A DNA stretch of 64,000 nucleotides from an uncultured Spiribacter sp. (GTDB taxonomy: Bacteria > Pseudomonadota > Gammaproteobacteria > Nitrococcales > Nitrococcaceae), in the NCBI GenBank assembly GCA_937884605.1, contig CALGDM010000018.1, positions 1 through 64,000 on the forward strand, read 5' to 3'. The notes under the pieces were generated by a model. The model made no database searches and was not told the origin of the DNA. It was given only the letters and a program-made list of their open reading frames with translations. The position numbers were made by a program, and so were the translations under genes. Positions 52,703-63,476 of the stretch are shown one piece after another. The stretch's first letter is position 1. Every line of letters begins with the position of its first letter.

Positions 52703-53563
52703 ACACGATGGTGCGGTTGCGATAGACCAGGGTCTGGCGCTGCAGATGCGCCCAGACGCCGCGCGCCAGCACCAGCTTTTCAAGATCCTGACCCTTGCGC
52801 ACCAGCGCCTTGATGGAATCGCGGTGCGTGATGCGGGTGACGTCCTGCTCGATGATCGGCCCGGCGTCCAGGTCTTCGGTCACGTAGTGGCTGGTGGCGC
52901 CGATGATCTTCACGCCACGGGCATGCGCGGCGTGGTAGGGACGGGCGCCGGCAAAGGCGGGCAGAAACGAGTGGTGGATGTTGATGATCCGCTGGGGGAA
53001 GGCGTTGATCAGATCCGGGCCGACGATCTGCATGTAGCGGGCCAGCACTACCAGATCGATGCTGTGCTGTTCGAGCAGCTCGATTTCGGCGGCCTCCTGG
53101 GCGGCCTTGGTCTCGGCGGTGATGGCAAAGCAGTGGAAGGGGATGCCGAACTGCCGGGCCACCGGACGCAGGGTCTCGTGATTGCTGATGATCAGCGGGA
53201 TCTCGACGGCCCACTCGCCGGACTGCCAGCGCGACAGCAGGTCGTAGAGGCAGTGCGACATCTTCGAGACAAACAGCGCCAGCCGCAGTGGCCGGTCCTG
53301 GTGATGCAGCTGCCAGACAGCGTCGAAGTGTTCGGCGATACCGCTGCGAAAGGCGGCCTCGAACGCCTCGGCATTCAGGGCGAATCCCTCGAGCTCCCAG
53401 CGCACCCGCATGAAGAACACGCCCTCGGCGCGGTCGACATGCTGGTCCAGGTCGACGATGTTGGCGCCGTGGGTGGCCAGAAAACGGGTTACCGCCGCCA
53501 CCACGCCCGGCTTGTCCGGGCAGTGCATGAGCAGGGTGGCGGTGCGCGGCGGGTGACCCGCCA

Positions 53564-53564
<1 letters not shown>
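52695..53564 (-). CDS. purU: Formyltetrahydrofolate deformylase PurU
   Basis: 289 residues. N-terminal ACT domain (about 8-90, starting TATLLMHCPDKPGVVAAV) and C-terminal formyltransferase-like domain with INIHHSFLPAFAGARPYH and GATSHYVTEDLDAGPII (catalytic Asn/His/Asp set). It releases formate from 10-formyl-THF, balancing one-carbon units for purine synthesis and glycine metabolism. The start codon shares a base with the ettA stop. Confidence 0.95.
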
Positions 53565-55231
<1,667 letters not shown>

Positions 55232-55247
55232 CCCCTTAGTCTACGAA

Positions 55248-55300
55248 CTCTCGGCCGCCGAGAGAAGCACCCACTCAATGCATGCGAAAGGGAATTTCGC
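55248..55300. promoter_or_regulatory. Two small dyads in the ettA/glyA divergent region
   Basis: CTCTCGG/CCGAGAG (55248-55254 with 55258-55264) and GCGAAA/TTTCGC (55284-55289 with 55295-55300) are perfect inverted repeats in the 116-base gap between ettA and glyA. Their location suits control of glyA, but they do not match known regulator consensus sequences that I can recall well. Confidence 0.3.
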
Positions 55301-55347
55301 TAGACTGGTGGGCTCAAACCGGTTTCCCCCACACGACGAGGACAGGC

Positions 55348-56613
55348 ATGTATTCCACCGACATGAGTGTTGCCGGATTCGACCCCGAGCTGGCCGCCGC
55401 GATCGATCAGGAGCGCGATCGTCAGGAGACGCACATCGAGCTGATCGCCTCGGAAAACTACGCCAGCCCGCGCGTGCTCGAGATGCAGGGCAGCGTACTC
55501 ACCAACAAGTACGCCGAGGGCTATCCGGGCAAGCGCTACTACGGCGGCTGCCAGTACGTGGACATTGCCGAGAATCTGGCCATTGAGCGCGCCAAAACGC
55601 TGTTCGGGGCGGCCTACGCCAACGTCCAGCCGCACTCGGGCTCGAGTGCCAACCTGGCCGTGTTCATGGCACTGGCGCGGCCGGGCGACACCCTGCTGGG
55701 ACTGAGCCTCGATCATGGCGGGCACCTGACCCACGGCGCCAAGCCCAACTTCTCGGGCAAGATCTACAACCCGGTGCAGTATGGCGTGACCTCAGACACC
55801 GGCGAGATCGACTACGAGCAGGTCGAGGCACTGGCGCGGGAGCATCGCCCGACGATCATCGTGGCGGGTTTTTCGGCCTATTCGCGGGTCATCGACTGGG
55901 CGCGCTTCCGGGCCATCGCCGACGCGGTGGGCGCCTGGCTGGTGGCCGATATGGCACACATCGCGGGGCTGGTGGCCACCGGGGTCTATCCCAGCCCGGT
56001 GCCCCATGCCGATGTGGTCACCACCACCACCCACAAGAGCCTGCGCGGGCCGCGTGGCGGGCTGATCCTGGCGCGGGAAAACCCCGACGTCACCAAGAAG
56101 CTGCAGTCGCTGATCTTTCCGGGCACCCAGGGCGGACCGCTGATGCACGCCATCGCCGGCAAGGCCGTGGCCTTTCTCGAGGCGCAGGATCCGGGTTTCC
56201 GGGACTACCAGGAGCAGGTGGTCGCCAACGCCCGGGCCATGGCCGAGACGGTGATGGCGCGCGGCTACGACGTGGTCTCCGGGGGCACCGACAACCACTT
56301 GCTGCTGATGGATCTGGTCAACAAGGGACTGACCGGCAAGGCGGCGGATGCTGCGCTGGAAGACGCGCATATCACCGTCAACAAGAACACCGTGCCCAAC
56401 GATCCGCAGTCGCCGTTCGTGACGTCGGGCCTGCGCATTGGCACGCCGGCGATCACCACCCGCGGCTTCGGCGAGGCGGAAAGCCGCGAGCTGGCCGGCT
56501 GGATCTGTGACGTGCTCGATAACATCAACGACGCGTCGGTGCGCGATCGCGTCCGCGATCAGGTGACCGACATCTGCAAGCGCTTTCCGGTCTACGAAGC
56601 CCTGCAGGGCTGA
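55348..56613 (+). CDS. glyA: Serine hydroxymethyltransferase GlyA
   Basis: 421 residues. [21 protein letters not shown] at the N-terminus, [16 protein letters not shown], and the PLP Lys in [15 protein letters not shown]. It interconverts serine and glycine with THF, supplying one-carbon units. I start at 55348, which has GAGGA 6 bases before; an in-frame ATG at 55363 is a second choice. First gene of a plus-strand run glyA-nrdR-ribD-ribC-ribBA-ribH-nusB-thiL. Confidence 0.97.
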   Translation: MYSTDMSVAGFDPELAAAIDQERDRQETHIELIASENYASPRVLEMQGSVLTNKYAEGYPGKRYYGGCQYVDIAENLAIERAKTLFGAAYANVQPHSGSSANLAVFMALARPGDTLLGLSLDHGGHLTHGAKPNFSGKIYNPVQYGVTSDTGEIDYEQVEALAREHRPTIIVAGFSAYSRVIDWARFRAIADAVGAWLVADMAHIAGLVATGVYPSPVPHADVVTTTTHKSLRGPRGGLILARENPDVTKKLQSLIFPGTQGGPLMHAIAGKAVAFLEAQDPGFRDYQEQVVANARAMAETVMARGYDVVSGGTDNHLLLMDLVNKGLTGKAADAALEDAHITVNKNTVPNDPQSPFVTSGLRIGTPAITTRGFGEAESRELAGWICDVLDNINDASVRDRVRDQVTDICKRFPVYEALQG

Positions 56614-56621
56614 CCCGACCC

Positions 56622-57107
56622 ATGCGCTGTCCCTTCTGCCACGCCCAGGACACCCGGGTCATCGACTCGCGCCTTGCCAGCGAGGGCGATCAGGTCCGGC
56701 GCCGGCGTGAGTGTGCCGGCTGCAACGAGCGGTTCACCACCTATGAGTCGGCGGAGCTGCTGATGCCGCGGGTGGTCAAGCGGGACGGCACGCGGGTGCA
56801 GTTCGACGAGCAGCGCCTGCGCAACGGCATGCTGCGGGCCCTCGAAAAGCGCCCGGTAGCGACCGAGGCGGTGGAGGCGGCGCTCAATCGCATCCGTCAG
56901 CGCGTGCAGGCACTGGGGGACGGCGAAGTCCCTGCCAGCACGCTGGGCGACTGGGTGATGGAAGAGCTGCGCGAGCTCGATCAGGTGGCCTATGTGCGGT
57001 TTGCCTCGGTGTATCGCAGCTTTCAGGACGTGAGCGCGTTCCGCGAAGTCATCGAGGGCCTTGAGGGGCATGATCAGCCGCCGACGGAGGACGGACCCAG
57101 CTATTGA
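56622..57107 (+). CDS. nrdR: Transcriptional repressor NrdR
   Basis: 161 residues. Zinc ribbon with CPFC (about 3-6) and CAGC (about 31-34) at the N-terminus, followed by an ATP-cone domain (about 49-139, [20 protein letters not shown]). It represses ribonucleotide reductase genes according to bound (d)ATP. It starts 8 bases after glyA and overlaps ribD. Confidence 0.96.
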   Translation: MRCPFCHAQDTRVIDSRLASEGDQVRRRRECAGCNERFTTYESAELLMPRVVKRDGTRVQFDEQRLRNGMLRALEKRPVATEAVEAALNRIRQRVQALGDGEVPASTLGDWVMEELRELDQVAYVRFASVYRSFQDVSAFREVIEGLEGHDQPPTEDGPSY

Positions 57108-58222
57108 GTGATTTCAGCGCCGCTGATCATGCCTGGATGGCCCGCGCCCTGCAGCTTGCCGAGCGCGGCCGCTGGACGGCCGATCCCAACCCGCGGGTCG
57201 GTTGTGTGCTGGTGCGCGACGGGATCTGCATCGGTGAGGCCTGGCACGAGCGGGCCGGCGAGCCGCATGCCGAGGTGCTGGCGCTGCGGGCGGCCGGTGG
57301 GGATGCCGCGGGGGCGACGGCCTACCTGACCCTTGAGCCCTGCAGCCATTACGGGCGGACGCCGCCGTGCGCCGACGCGCTGATCGAGGCCGGCGTGGCA
57401 CGGGTGGTGGCCGCGGCCAGTGACCCCAACCCGCGGGTGGCGGGGCAGGGGCTGGAGCGCCTGCGCGACTCGGGCGTGGCGGTGGCCGCAGGTCTGATGG
57501 CGGCGCAGAGCGAGGCACTCAACCCGGGGTTTTTCCGGCGCATGCGCGAGGGCCGGCCCTATGTGCGCGCCAAGCTGGCGGCGAGTGCAGATGGCCGCAC
57601 CGCCATGGCCACCGGCGAGAGCCGCTGGATTACCAGCCCCGCGGCCCGTCGCGATGTGCACCGCTGGCGGGCGGCGAGCAGTGCCATCGTCACCGGGGTG
57701 GATACCGTGATTGCCGACGATCCGGCGTTGACCGTCCGGGATGTCGAGGGCGACTGGCTGGCACCGCGTCGGGTGGTGATTGATAGCGACCTGCGCACGC
57801 CGCCCGACGCCGGGTTGCTGGCGGATGAGCGCGGGGTGGTGCTGATCCATGGCGGCACCATGCCGGCCCGCGAGGCCGAGCGGGTTCATGCCGGCGCCGA
57901 GCTGTGGCAGGTGGCGCCGGGCGAGGATGGCCATGTCGCGCCGGTGGCGGCGCTTGACGCCCTGGGTGCGGCGGCCATCAACGAGGTCTGGATGGAGGCC
58001 GGTTCGCGGCTGACCGGGGCGTGGCTGCAGGCGGGTTGGGTCGATGAGCTGATCGTCTACCTGGCGCCGCATCTGATGGGGCACGACGGTCAGCCGCTGC
58101 TGACCCTGCCGGGCCTCGAGGTGATGAGCGATCGGATTGCACTGCGCTGGCAGGACGTTCGCCGCGTGGGCGATGAGCTTCGGCTGACGATGACAATGCG
58201 GGACGACGCGGAGGACGGTTGA
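57104..58222 (+). CDS. ribD: Bifunctional riboflavin deaminase/reductase RibD
   Basis: 372 residues. N-terminal cytidine-deaminase-like domain (about 1-145) with zinc motif HAEVLAL and [19 protein letters not shown]-terminal reductase (about 147-365) with [24 protein letters not shown]. It deaminates and reduces the GTP-derived pyrimidine in riboflavin synthesis. TTG start overlapping the nrdR stop (TTGA), with GGAGG 13 bases upstream; no nearby ATG gives a full deaminase domain. Confidence 0.95.
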   Translation: MSDFSAADHAWMARALQLAERGRWTADPNPRVGCVLVRDGICIGEAWHERAGEPHAEVLALRAAGGDAAGATAYLTLEPCSHYGRTPPCADALIEAGVARVVAAASDPNPRVAGQGLERLRDSGVAVAAGLMAAQSEALNPGFFRRMREGRPYVRAKLAASADGRTAMATGESRWITSPAARRDVHRWRAASSAIVTGVDTVIADDPALTVRDVEGDWLAPRRVVIDSDLRTPPDAGLLADERGVVLIHGGTMPAREAERVHAGAELWQVAPGEDGHVAPVAALDALGAAAINEVWMEAGSRLTGAWLQAGWVDELIVYLAPHLMGHDGQPLLTLPGLEVMSDRIALRWQDVRRVGDELRLTMTMRDDAEDG

Positions 58223-58879
58223 ATGTTCACGGGGATTATTCAGGCAATGGGCGTGCTGCAGGAGAGTCGCGAGACGGGCTCGGATCGGCGCATGCGCTTC
58301 GCGGTGGACGGACTGGAGATGGACCGCCTGCAGATCGGTGACAGCATGGCGGTCAATGGCTGCTGTCTGACCGCGGTGGAAATTGACGCCGAGGGATTTG
58401 CCGCCGATGTGTCGCTGGAAAGCCTCGAGCGCACCACGCTGGGCCGGCTCAGGCCCGGCGACGGCGTCAACCTGGAGCCGGCCCTGACCCTGTCGACGCC
58501 GCTTGGCGGGCATCTGGTCAGCGGTCATATCGACGGCGTCGGCGAGGTGGTCGCGCGGACACCGGCAGGTCGCTCGGAGCGCTGGCGGTTTCGCGCGCCC
58601 CAGGCGCTGGCGCACTACATCGCCGAGAAGGGTTCGATTGCCATCGAGGGCATCAGCCTCACGGTCAATCGCGTCGAGGCAAGCGAGTTCGAGGTCAATA
58701 TCGTCCCCCACACCGCGGCGGTCACCACCCTGGGCACCTACCAGGCGGGGCATCCGGTCAACCTTGAAGTGGATCTGGTCGCGCGCTATCTCGAGCGCCT
58801 GCTGCAGGGTGACACGGCGGGTTCCACCGGTGGGGTGAGCGAGGCCCTGCTGCGGCGCAACGGCTTTTTGAAGGACTGA
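58223..58879 (+). CDS. ribC: Riboflavin synthase alpha subunit
   Basis: 218 residues. Two lumazine-binding repeats: MFTGIIQAMGVLQ with SMAVNGCCLTAVEID, and GGHLVSGHIDGVGEV with SIAIEGISLTVNRVE. It dismutates 6,7-dimethyl-8-ribityllumazine to riboflavin. Starts immediately after the ribD stop and is followed 2 bases later by ribBA. Called ribC here; the E. coli name is ribC/ribE depending on source. Confidence 0.96.
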   Translation: MFTGIIQAMGVLQESRETGSDRRMRFAVDGLEMDRLQIGDSMAVNGCCLTAVEIDAEGFAADVSLESLERTTLGRLRPGDGVNLEPALTLSTPLGGHLVSGHIDGVGEVVARTPAGRSERWRFRAPQALAHYIAEKGSIAIEGISLTVNRVEASEFEVNIVPHTAAVTTLGTYQAGHPVNLEVDLVARYLERLLQGDTAGSTGGVSEALLRRNGFLKD

Positions 58880-58881
58880 TC

Positions 58882-60036
58882 ATGGCGTTCAACAGCATCG
58901 AGGAGATCGTCGACGACATCAGCGCCGGGCGCATGGTGCTGATGCTCGATGACGAAGACCGCGAAAACGAGGGCGACCTGCTCATGGCGGCGTCCATGGT
59001 GCGGCCGGATGACGTCAATTTCATGGCCCGCTACGGTCGGGGTCTCATCTGTCTGACGCTCAGTCGCGAGCGCTGCGAGCAGTTGCGCCTGCCGCTGATG
59101 GTCTCGGGCTCGGGCGATCATCAGGGCACCCAGTTCACCCTCAGCATCGAGGCCGCGCAGGGTGTGACCACGGGGATCTCCGCCGCCGATCGGGCCCGCA
59201 CCATCCAGGCCGCCGTTGCGCCGCAGGCGCGTCCCGAGGACATCATCCAGCCGGGGCATGTGTTTCCGCTGATGGCCCAGCCGGGCGGGGTGCTGACCCG
59301 CGCCGGCCACACCGAGGCGGGCTGTGACCTGGCCCGGCTGGCCGGCTTCGAGCCGTCGGCGGTGATCGTCGAGGTGCTCAATGAGGACGGCACCATGGCG
59401 CGGCGGGACGACCTGCTGGCGTTCGCCCGGGCCCATGACATCAAGATCGGCACGGTGGCCGATCTGATCGCCTATCGGGTGCGCAACGAGCGGACGGTGG
59501 AGCGGGTTGCCGACTGCGAGCTGCCCACCGAGCATGGGCCCTTCCATCTGTATGCCTATCAGGACGTCGTGGACGGTGCGCTGCATTTTGCACTGCTGCG
59601 CGGACAGCCCGCGCCCGAGCAGCCGGCCCTGGTGCGCGTCCAGGTCGAGAACACGCTATCGGACCTGTTTGGCGCCATCGCCCCCGATCAGACCTGGTCG
59701 CTGCGTCAGTCGCTGGACGAGATCGCCGGCAGCAATGCCGAGGCGGCCTGCCTGCTGATGTTGCGTACCGCCGATGATCGCTCGGAGGTACTGACCCGCA
59801 TGCGCGAGTTCCAGGCCCTGGCCCAGAGCGGCGAGATCCGGCCCGAGCCACGCACCATCACTGATCAGAGCGAGGCGCTGCGGACCTATGGCGTGGGCGC
59901 GCAGATCCTCACGGACCTCGGCATTCGGCGCATGCGCGTTCTCTCGTCACCGAAGATCATGTACGGCCTGTCGGGATTCGGGATGGAAGTCGTCGATTAC
60001 GTCCAGACCGGCGATGATCAGGGCGCTGCCGGCTAG
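58882..60036 (+). CDS. ribB: DHBP synthase fused to a degenerate GTP cyclohydrolase II domain (RibBX type)
   Basis: 384 residues. N-terminal 3,4-dihydroxy-2-butanone-4-phosphate synthase domain (about 5-205) is intact: [29 protein letters not shown]. The C-terminal part follows the cyclohydrolase II fold and ends with [20 protein letters not shown], but the zinc-binding Cys residues (family C-L-T-G-D, then C-D-C) are replaced. The matching stretch reads [19 protein letters not shown], and the catalytic Arg motif is also gone. So DHBP synthase activity is expected and GTP cyclohydrolase II is not; a separate ribA should exist elsewhere. Such hybrids are known in Gammaproteobacteria. Confidence 0.93.
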   Translation: MAFNSIEEIVDDISAGRMVLMLDDEDRENEGDLLMAASMVRPDDVNFMARYGRGLICLTLSRERCEQLRLPLMVSGSGDHQGTQFTLSIEAAQGVTTGISAADRARTIQAAVAPQARPEDIIQPGHVFPLMAQPGGVLTRAGHTEAGCDLARLAGFEPSAVIVEVLNEDGTMARRDDLLAFARAHDIKIGTVADLIAYRVRNERTVERVADCELPTEHGPFHLYAYQDVVDGALHFALLRGQPAPEQPALVRVQVENTLSDLFGAIAPDQTWSLRQSLDEIAGSNAEAACLLMLRTADDRSEVLTRMREFQALAQSGEIRPEPRTITDQSEALRTYGVGAQILTDLGIRRMRVLSSPKIMYGLSGFGMEVVDYVQTGDDQGAAG

Positions 60037-60107
60037 GCAGCCGGTTTGCAGGCGGCCCGCGGCGATATACGCTTGCGGACCTTACGGATAACAACAGCGG
60101 TAACAGC

Positions 60108-60569
60108 ATGAAGACCCTCGAAGGTGATTTTATGGCCAGCAACGCGCGCATCGCGCTGGTGGCCACCCGATTCAATGATTTTATTGTCGACTCGCTGATC
60201 GGCGGCGCCCGCGACACGCTGGTCCGCCACGGGGTGGATGACGCCTCGCTGACGCTGGTGCGGGTGCCGGGCTCGTGGGAGCTGCCGCTGGTTACCGACC
60301 GGCTGGCACGCTCGGGTGACTACGACGGCATCCTCGCCCTTGGCTGTGTCATCCGCGGCGGCACGCCGCATTTTGAATACGTCGCCGGTGAATGTGCCAA
60401 GGGGCTGGGCCAGGTCAGCCAGCAGCGCGATGTGCCAGTGTCGTTCGGCGTGCTGACCACGGACAGCATCGAGCAGGCCATCGAGCGGGCCGGGACCAAG
60501 GCCGGTAACAAGGGCGCCGAATCCGCCATGGCACTGCTCGAGATGATCAGCCTGCTGCGTCGACTGTGA
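60108..60569 (+). CDS. ribH: 6,7-dimethyl-8-ribityllumazine synthase RibH
   Basis: 153 residues. [29 protein letters not shown], and catalytic His in [17 protein letters not shown]. It joins the RibD/RibB products to make lumazine. It lies 71 bases after ribB, a gap with no gene and no FMN riboswitch that I can see, and overlaps nusB by 4 bases. Confidence 0.97.
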   Translation: MKTLEGDFMASNARIALVATRFNDFIVDSLIGGARDTLVRHGVDDASLTLVRVPGSWELPLVTDRLARSGDYDGILALGCVIRGGTPHFEYVAGECAKGLGQVSQQRDVPVSFGVLTTDSIEQAIERAGTKAGNKGAESAMALLEMISLLRRL

Positions 60570-61018
60570 GGGGTGCGACCGCGAACCGTTCGCGGGCCCG
60601 GGCCCGGCGGCGCATCCTCCAGGCGCTCTACCAGTGGCAGATGACCGGCGGCGATGGGGCCGACATCCAGCGCCAGTTCTTCAGCAATCACCGGCTGGGG
60701 CACATGGATCTGGATTATTTCAGTGAGGTGTTCCGCGGGGTGACCGAGCGTGTCGACTCGCTGGATGCCGCCTATGACCGCTATCTGGATCGGCCCGCCG
60801 CCAATCTTGATCCGGTGGAGCGGGCGCTGCTGCGGCTGGGCACCTACGAGCTTGAAGAACGCCTCGAAGTGCCCTACCGGGTGTGCATCGACCAGGCGGT
60901 GGAACTGGCCAAGGCGTTTGGCGCCGAGCAGAGCCACAAGTACATCAACGGCGTGCTGGATCGGGTCGCCCGCGATCAGCCCCTGCGAGCCGACGAGCGA
61001 AAGCGCCGCCGGCGCTGA
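60566..61018 (+). CDS. nusB: Transcription antitermination factor NusB
   Basis: 150 residues, all-helical. [19 protein letters not shown] at the N-terminus and [33 protein letters not shown] in the C-terminal half are diagnostic. It binds boxA RNA with NusE in rRNA antitermination. GTG start overlapping the ribH stop (GTGA). Confidence 0.95.
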   Translation: MRGATANRSRARARRRILQALYQWQMTGGDGADIQRQFFSNHRLGHMDLDYFSEVFRGVTERVDSLDAAYDRYLDRPAANLDPVERALLRLGTYELEERLEVPYRVCIDQAVELAKAFGAEQSHKYINGVLDRVARDQPLRADERKRRRR

Positions 61019-61029
61019 GTGGCACCGCG

Positions 61030-61989
61030 ATGGCCAGGGCCTCCGAGTTTGACCTGATCGGCCGCTATCTGGCGGATCGGGGGGCACGGCGTGACGATGT
61101 GGTTCTGGGCGTGGGCGATGACGCCGCGGTGTTTGCCGGCGATGACCGGCCCCTGCTGATGGCCCTCGACACCCTGGTCGAGGGCGTGCATTTTCCCGCC
61201 GATCTGCCGGCCGAGTGGGTCGGTCACCGGGCCCTCGCGGTCAACCTGAGTGACATCGCCGCCATGGGGGGCGAGCCCTGCTGGGCGCTGCTGGGGCTGA
61301 CCCTGCCCGAAGCCGACGAGGCCTGGGTGAAGGCCTTTGCTGATGGCCTTGATGCACTGGCCCAGCGCCACGCCGTGGCCCTGACCGGCGGGGACGTGAC
61401 CCGCGGACCGCTCAGCATCAGCGTCCAGATTGCCGGCCACGCCAATGGGCCGGTGCTGCGTCGTGACGGCGCGGCCTGCGGCGATCGGGTCTGGGTATCG
61501 GGCCGGCCGGGCGACGCCATGGGCGGGCTCGCGGTGTGGCAGGATCCGGCCCAGCGCGACCGAAGCCGATGGCAGGGCCTGCAGCACGCGTTTGTCGCCC
61601 CCCAGCCGCGTATCGCGCTGGGCCAGGCACTGGCCGGCATTGCCAGCGCTGCCATCGATGTCTCGGACGGGCTGGTGGCGGATGTCGGGCATATCGCCCG
61701 GCGCAGCGGTGTGGCCATTGCCCTGCGAGCGGCGGCGTGTCGGCCCTCGGCGCGGCTGCGACACTGGCTGGGCGACACCGCGGCCCAGCAGACCCTACTT
61801 GCCGGCGGTGATGACTACGAGCTCTGCTTTACTGCCCCGACGGGCGCGGACGCGGCCGTCCTTCGGGCGGCGCGGGCCAGTCGCACCGCGGTGCGCTGCA
61901 TTGGCGAGGTGGGCCGAGGCGAGGGGGTATGGCTTGACGGCGAGGCGCTGACCGGTGATGCCGCCGGATACCGTCATTTCAGTGACTGA
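61030..61989 (+). CDS. thiL: Thiamine-monophosphate kinase ThiL
   Basis: 319 residues, PurM-like fold. GVGDDAAVFAGDDRPLLMALDTLVEGVHF, NLSDIAAMGGEP, ALTGGDVTRG, and IDVSDGLVADVGHIARRSG with LAGGDDYELCFTAP are the family motifs. It phosphorylates thiamine monophosphate to the diphosphate. Start at 61030, 11 bases after nusB; the nusB-thiL order is conserved in gammaproteobacteria. Confidence 0.96.
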   Translation: MARASEFDLIGRYLADRGARRDDVVLGVGDDAAVFAGDDRPLLMALDTLVEGVHFPADLPAEWVGHRALAVNLSDIAAMGGEPCWALLGLTLPEADEAWVKAFADGLDALAQRHAVALTGGDVTRGPLSISVQIAGHANGPVLRRDGAACGDRVWVSGRPGDAMGGLAVWQDPAQRDRSRWQGLQHAFVAPQPRIALGQALAGIASAAIDVSDGLVADVGHIARRSGVAIALRAAACRPSARLRHWLGDTAAQQTLLAGGDDYELCFTAPTGADAAVLRAARASRTAVRCIGEVGRGEGVWLDGEALTGDAAGYRHFSD

Positions 61990-62031
61990 TCCCGGTGGCG
62001 AGGCCCCGGGTACCGGTGTAGGATTTCAGCC

Positions 62032-62790
62032 ATGAAAGCGCGTGATCGGGTGGACCCCGCGGGGTCCTGTCAGAAAAGGACCTGCAGCAGCTGCAGCCTG
62101 AGCCGGATCTGTCTGCCGGTATCGCTGGACGAGGCGGATATCGGCACGCTTGGGCAACTGGTCCAGCATCAGCCCATGCTGCGGCGGGGTGACCCCCTGT
62201 TCAATGAAGGCGAGGGTTTTCGGGCGCTGTATGCCGTGCGCGCCGGATCGCTCAAGTCCTTCACGACCACCAGCAGCGGCGAGCAGCAGGTGACGGGCTT
62301 TCATCTGCCCGGCGAGCTGGTGGCGCTCAACGCCATCAACCGCTGGGAGCACCCGAGCACGGCCGTGGCGCTCGAGACCACCAGTGTCTGCGAGCTGCCA
62401 TTCGAAAAGCTCGAGGATCTGGCCGCGGACATTCCCGACCTGCAGCGCCAGCTCCTGCGCTTGATGTCGCAGGAGATCGCCGACGATCAGGACATGCTCT
62501 TTACCATGGCCCGGCGCAACGCCGATGAGCGCCTGGCGATCCTGCTGCTGAGCTTCTCCGAACGTTTTCAGCAGCGCGGCCTGTCCGGTACGCGCTTTCG
62601 CCTGTCCATGGCGCGCAGCGATCTGGGCAATTATCTGGGACTGGCCCCGGAGACCATGAGTCGGGTGTTTCGGCGCTTTCAGGACAAGGGCTGGATACGG
62701 GCCCACGGGCGCGAGGTGGAACTGCTTTCGGTGGACGCGCTGGCCGAGCTGGCGGGACAGACCGCCAACGCCGACCGCCGCACGGGCTGA
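62032..62790 (+). CDS. fnr: FNR/ANR-type oxygen-responsive transcriptional regulator
   Basis: 252 residues. N-terminal 4Fe-4S ligands: Cys18, Cys21, Cys27 (spacing CX2CX5C) and Cys120 (TSVCELP), with an extra Cys13; the effector/beta-roll domain follows (about 35-150). The C-terminal HTH (about 175-235) has E-x2-SR in APETMSRVFRRF, the recognition residues for TTGAT-N4-ATCAA sites. It should activate anaerobic or microaerobic genes when oxygen is low. It lies 42 bases after thiL and is convergent with sufT. The window has no clear FNR box. Confidence 0.93.
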   Translation: MKARDRVDPAGSCQKRTCSSCSLSRICLPVSLDEADIGTLGQLVQHQPMLRRGDPLFNEGEGFRALYAVRAGSLKSFTTTSSGEQQVTGFHLPGELVALNAINRWEHPSTAVALETTSVCELPFEKLEDLAADIPDLQRQLLRLMSQEIADDQDMLFTMARRNADERLAILLLSFSERFQQRGLSGTRFRLSMARSDLGNYLGLAPETMSRVFRRFQDKGWIRAHGREVELLSVDALAELAGQTANADRRTG

Positions 62791-62797
62791 GGCGCGC

Positions 62798-63343
62798 CTA
62801 CATCATGCCGGTCTGAAGCTTGGCGGCCTCGGACATCATCTCGAAGCTCCAGGGCGGATCGAAGACGATTTCGACGCTGACCTCCTCGATGGTGGGGATC
62901 TGCTTGACCTTCTCGCGGACGTCGTAGGCCAGGATGTCGCCCATCCCACAGCCCGGTGCGGTCAGGGTCATGTCGATGTCCACCGACCGCGTGCCATCGT
63001 CGCGCAGGCTGACATCGCAGCGATACACCAGTCCCAGCTCCACCACGTTGATGGGGATTTCGGGGTCGAAGCAGCGCCGCATCTGGTCCCAGACCAGCTG
63101 CTCGACTTCTTCGGGCGTGGCGTTTTCGGGCAGCTCGGGAGCGGGCTCGGGATCCTTGCCGATGGCGTCGGCGTCCTTGCCATCCACCCGGAACAGATTG
63201 CCCTGGATGTAGACGGTGTAGCTGCCACCGAGCGCCTGGGTGATCATCCCCTCCGCCCCCTGGGGAATGATGCCGGTGTCGCCCGCCGGAATCAGGGCCG
63301 CCTCGCAGTCACGCTCAAAAATGACCGGCTCGTTACTCTGCAT
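62798..63343 (-). CDS. sufT: Putative Fe-S cluster maturation protein SufT (MIP18 family)
   Basis: 181 residues. N-terminal segment ERDCEAALIPAGDTGIIPQGAEG with YTVYIQGNLFRVDGKDADAIG, then the MIP18/DUF59 domain (about 90-181) with FDPEIPINVVELGLVY, TLTAPGCGMGDIL and VFDPPWSFEMMSEAAK. SufT is linked to maturation of Fe-S proteins. Two ATGs are possible; GGAG is 6 bases before the one at 63343 and touches the one at 63349, so I chose 63343. Convergent with fnr, divergent from the aminotransferase. Confidence 0.9.
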   Translation of the reverse strand: MQSNEPVIFERDCEAALIPAGDTGIIPQGAEGMITQALGGSYTVYIQGNLFRVDGKDADAIGKDPEPAPELPENATPEEVEQLVWDQMRRCFDPEIPINVVELGLVYRCDVSLRDDGTRSVDIDMTLTAPGCGMGDILAYDVREKVKQIPTIEEVSVEIVFDPPWSFEMMSEAAKLQTGMM

Positions 63344-63430
63344 CGCCATCTCCGGATTGATTGCCCGTTCAGAATCCTCAGGATACCACTGCGCGATCCG
63401 CTGTCCGACCCGGGGAGAAATCGTTTTTCA

Positions 63431-63447
63431 GTTCGCGTATCGTGAAC
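63431..63447. promoter_or_regulatory. Dyad GTTCGCG/CGTGAAC upstream of the aminotransferase
   Basis: GTTCGCG (63431-63437) and CGTGAAC (63441-63447) form an inverted repeat with one mismatch in the 133-base divergent region between sufT and the aminotransferase, 29 bases before the latter's ATG. A regulator site is possible; none is identified. Confidence 0.3.
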
Positions 63448-63476
63448 GATGAATCAACAAGCCAGGAGGCTGTGTC

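Noticed and set aside
55284-55300. PurR-type operator before glyA
   Set aside because: Arms GCGAAA/TTTCGC are separated by 5 bases; the PurR consensus is an even-length palindrome with a CG centre.
57114-57518. A 134-codon Arg/Pro-rich minus-strand frame opposite ribD
   Set aside because: Composition is that of an antisense shadow; ribD has intact catalytic motifs in the same region.
60037-60107. FMN riboswitch before ribH
   Set aside because: The 71-base gap is too short and lacks the conserved RFN element segments.
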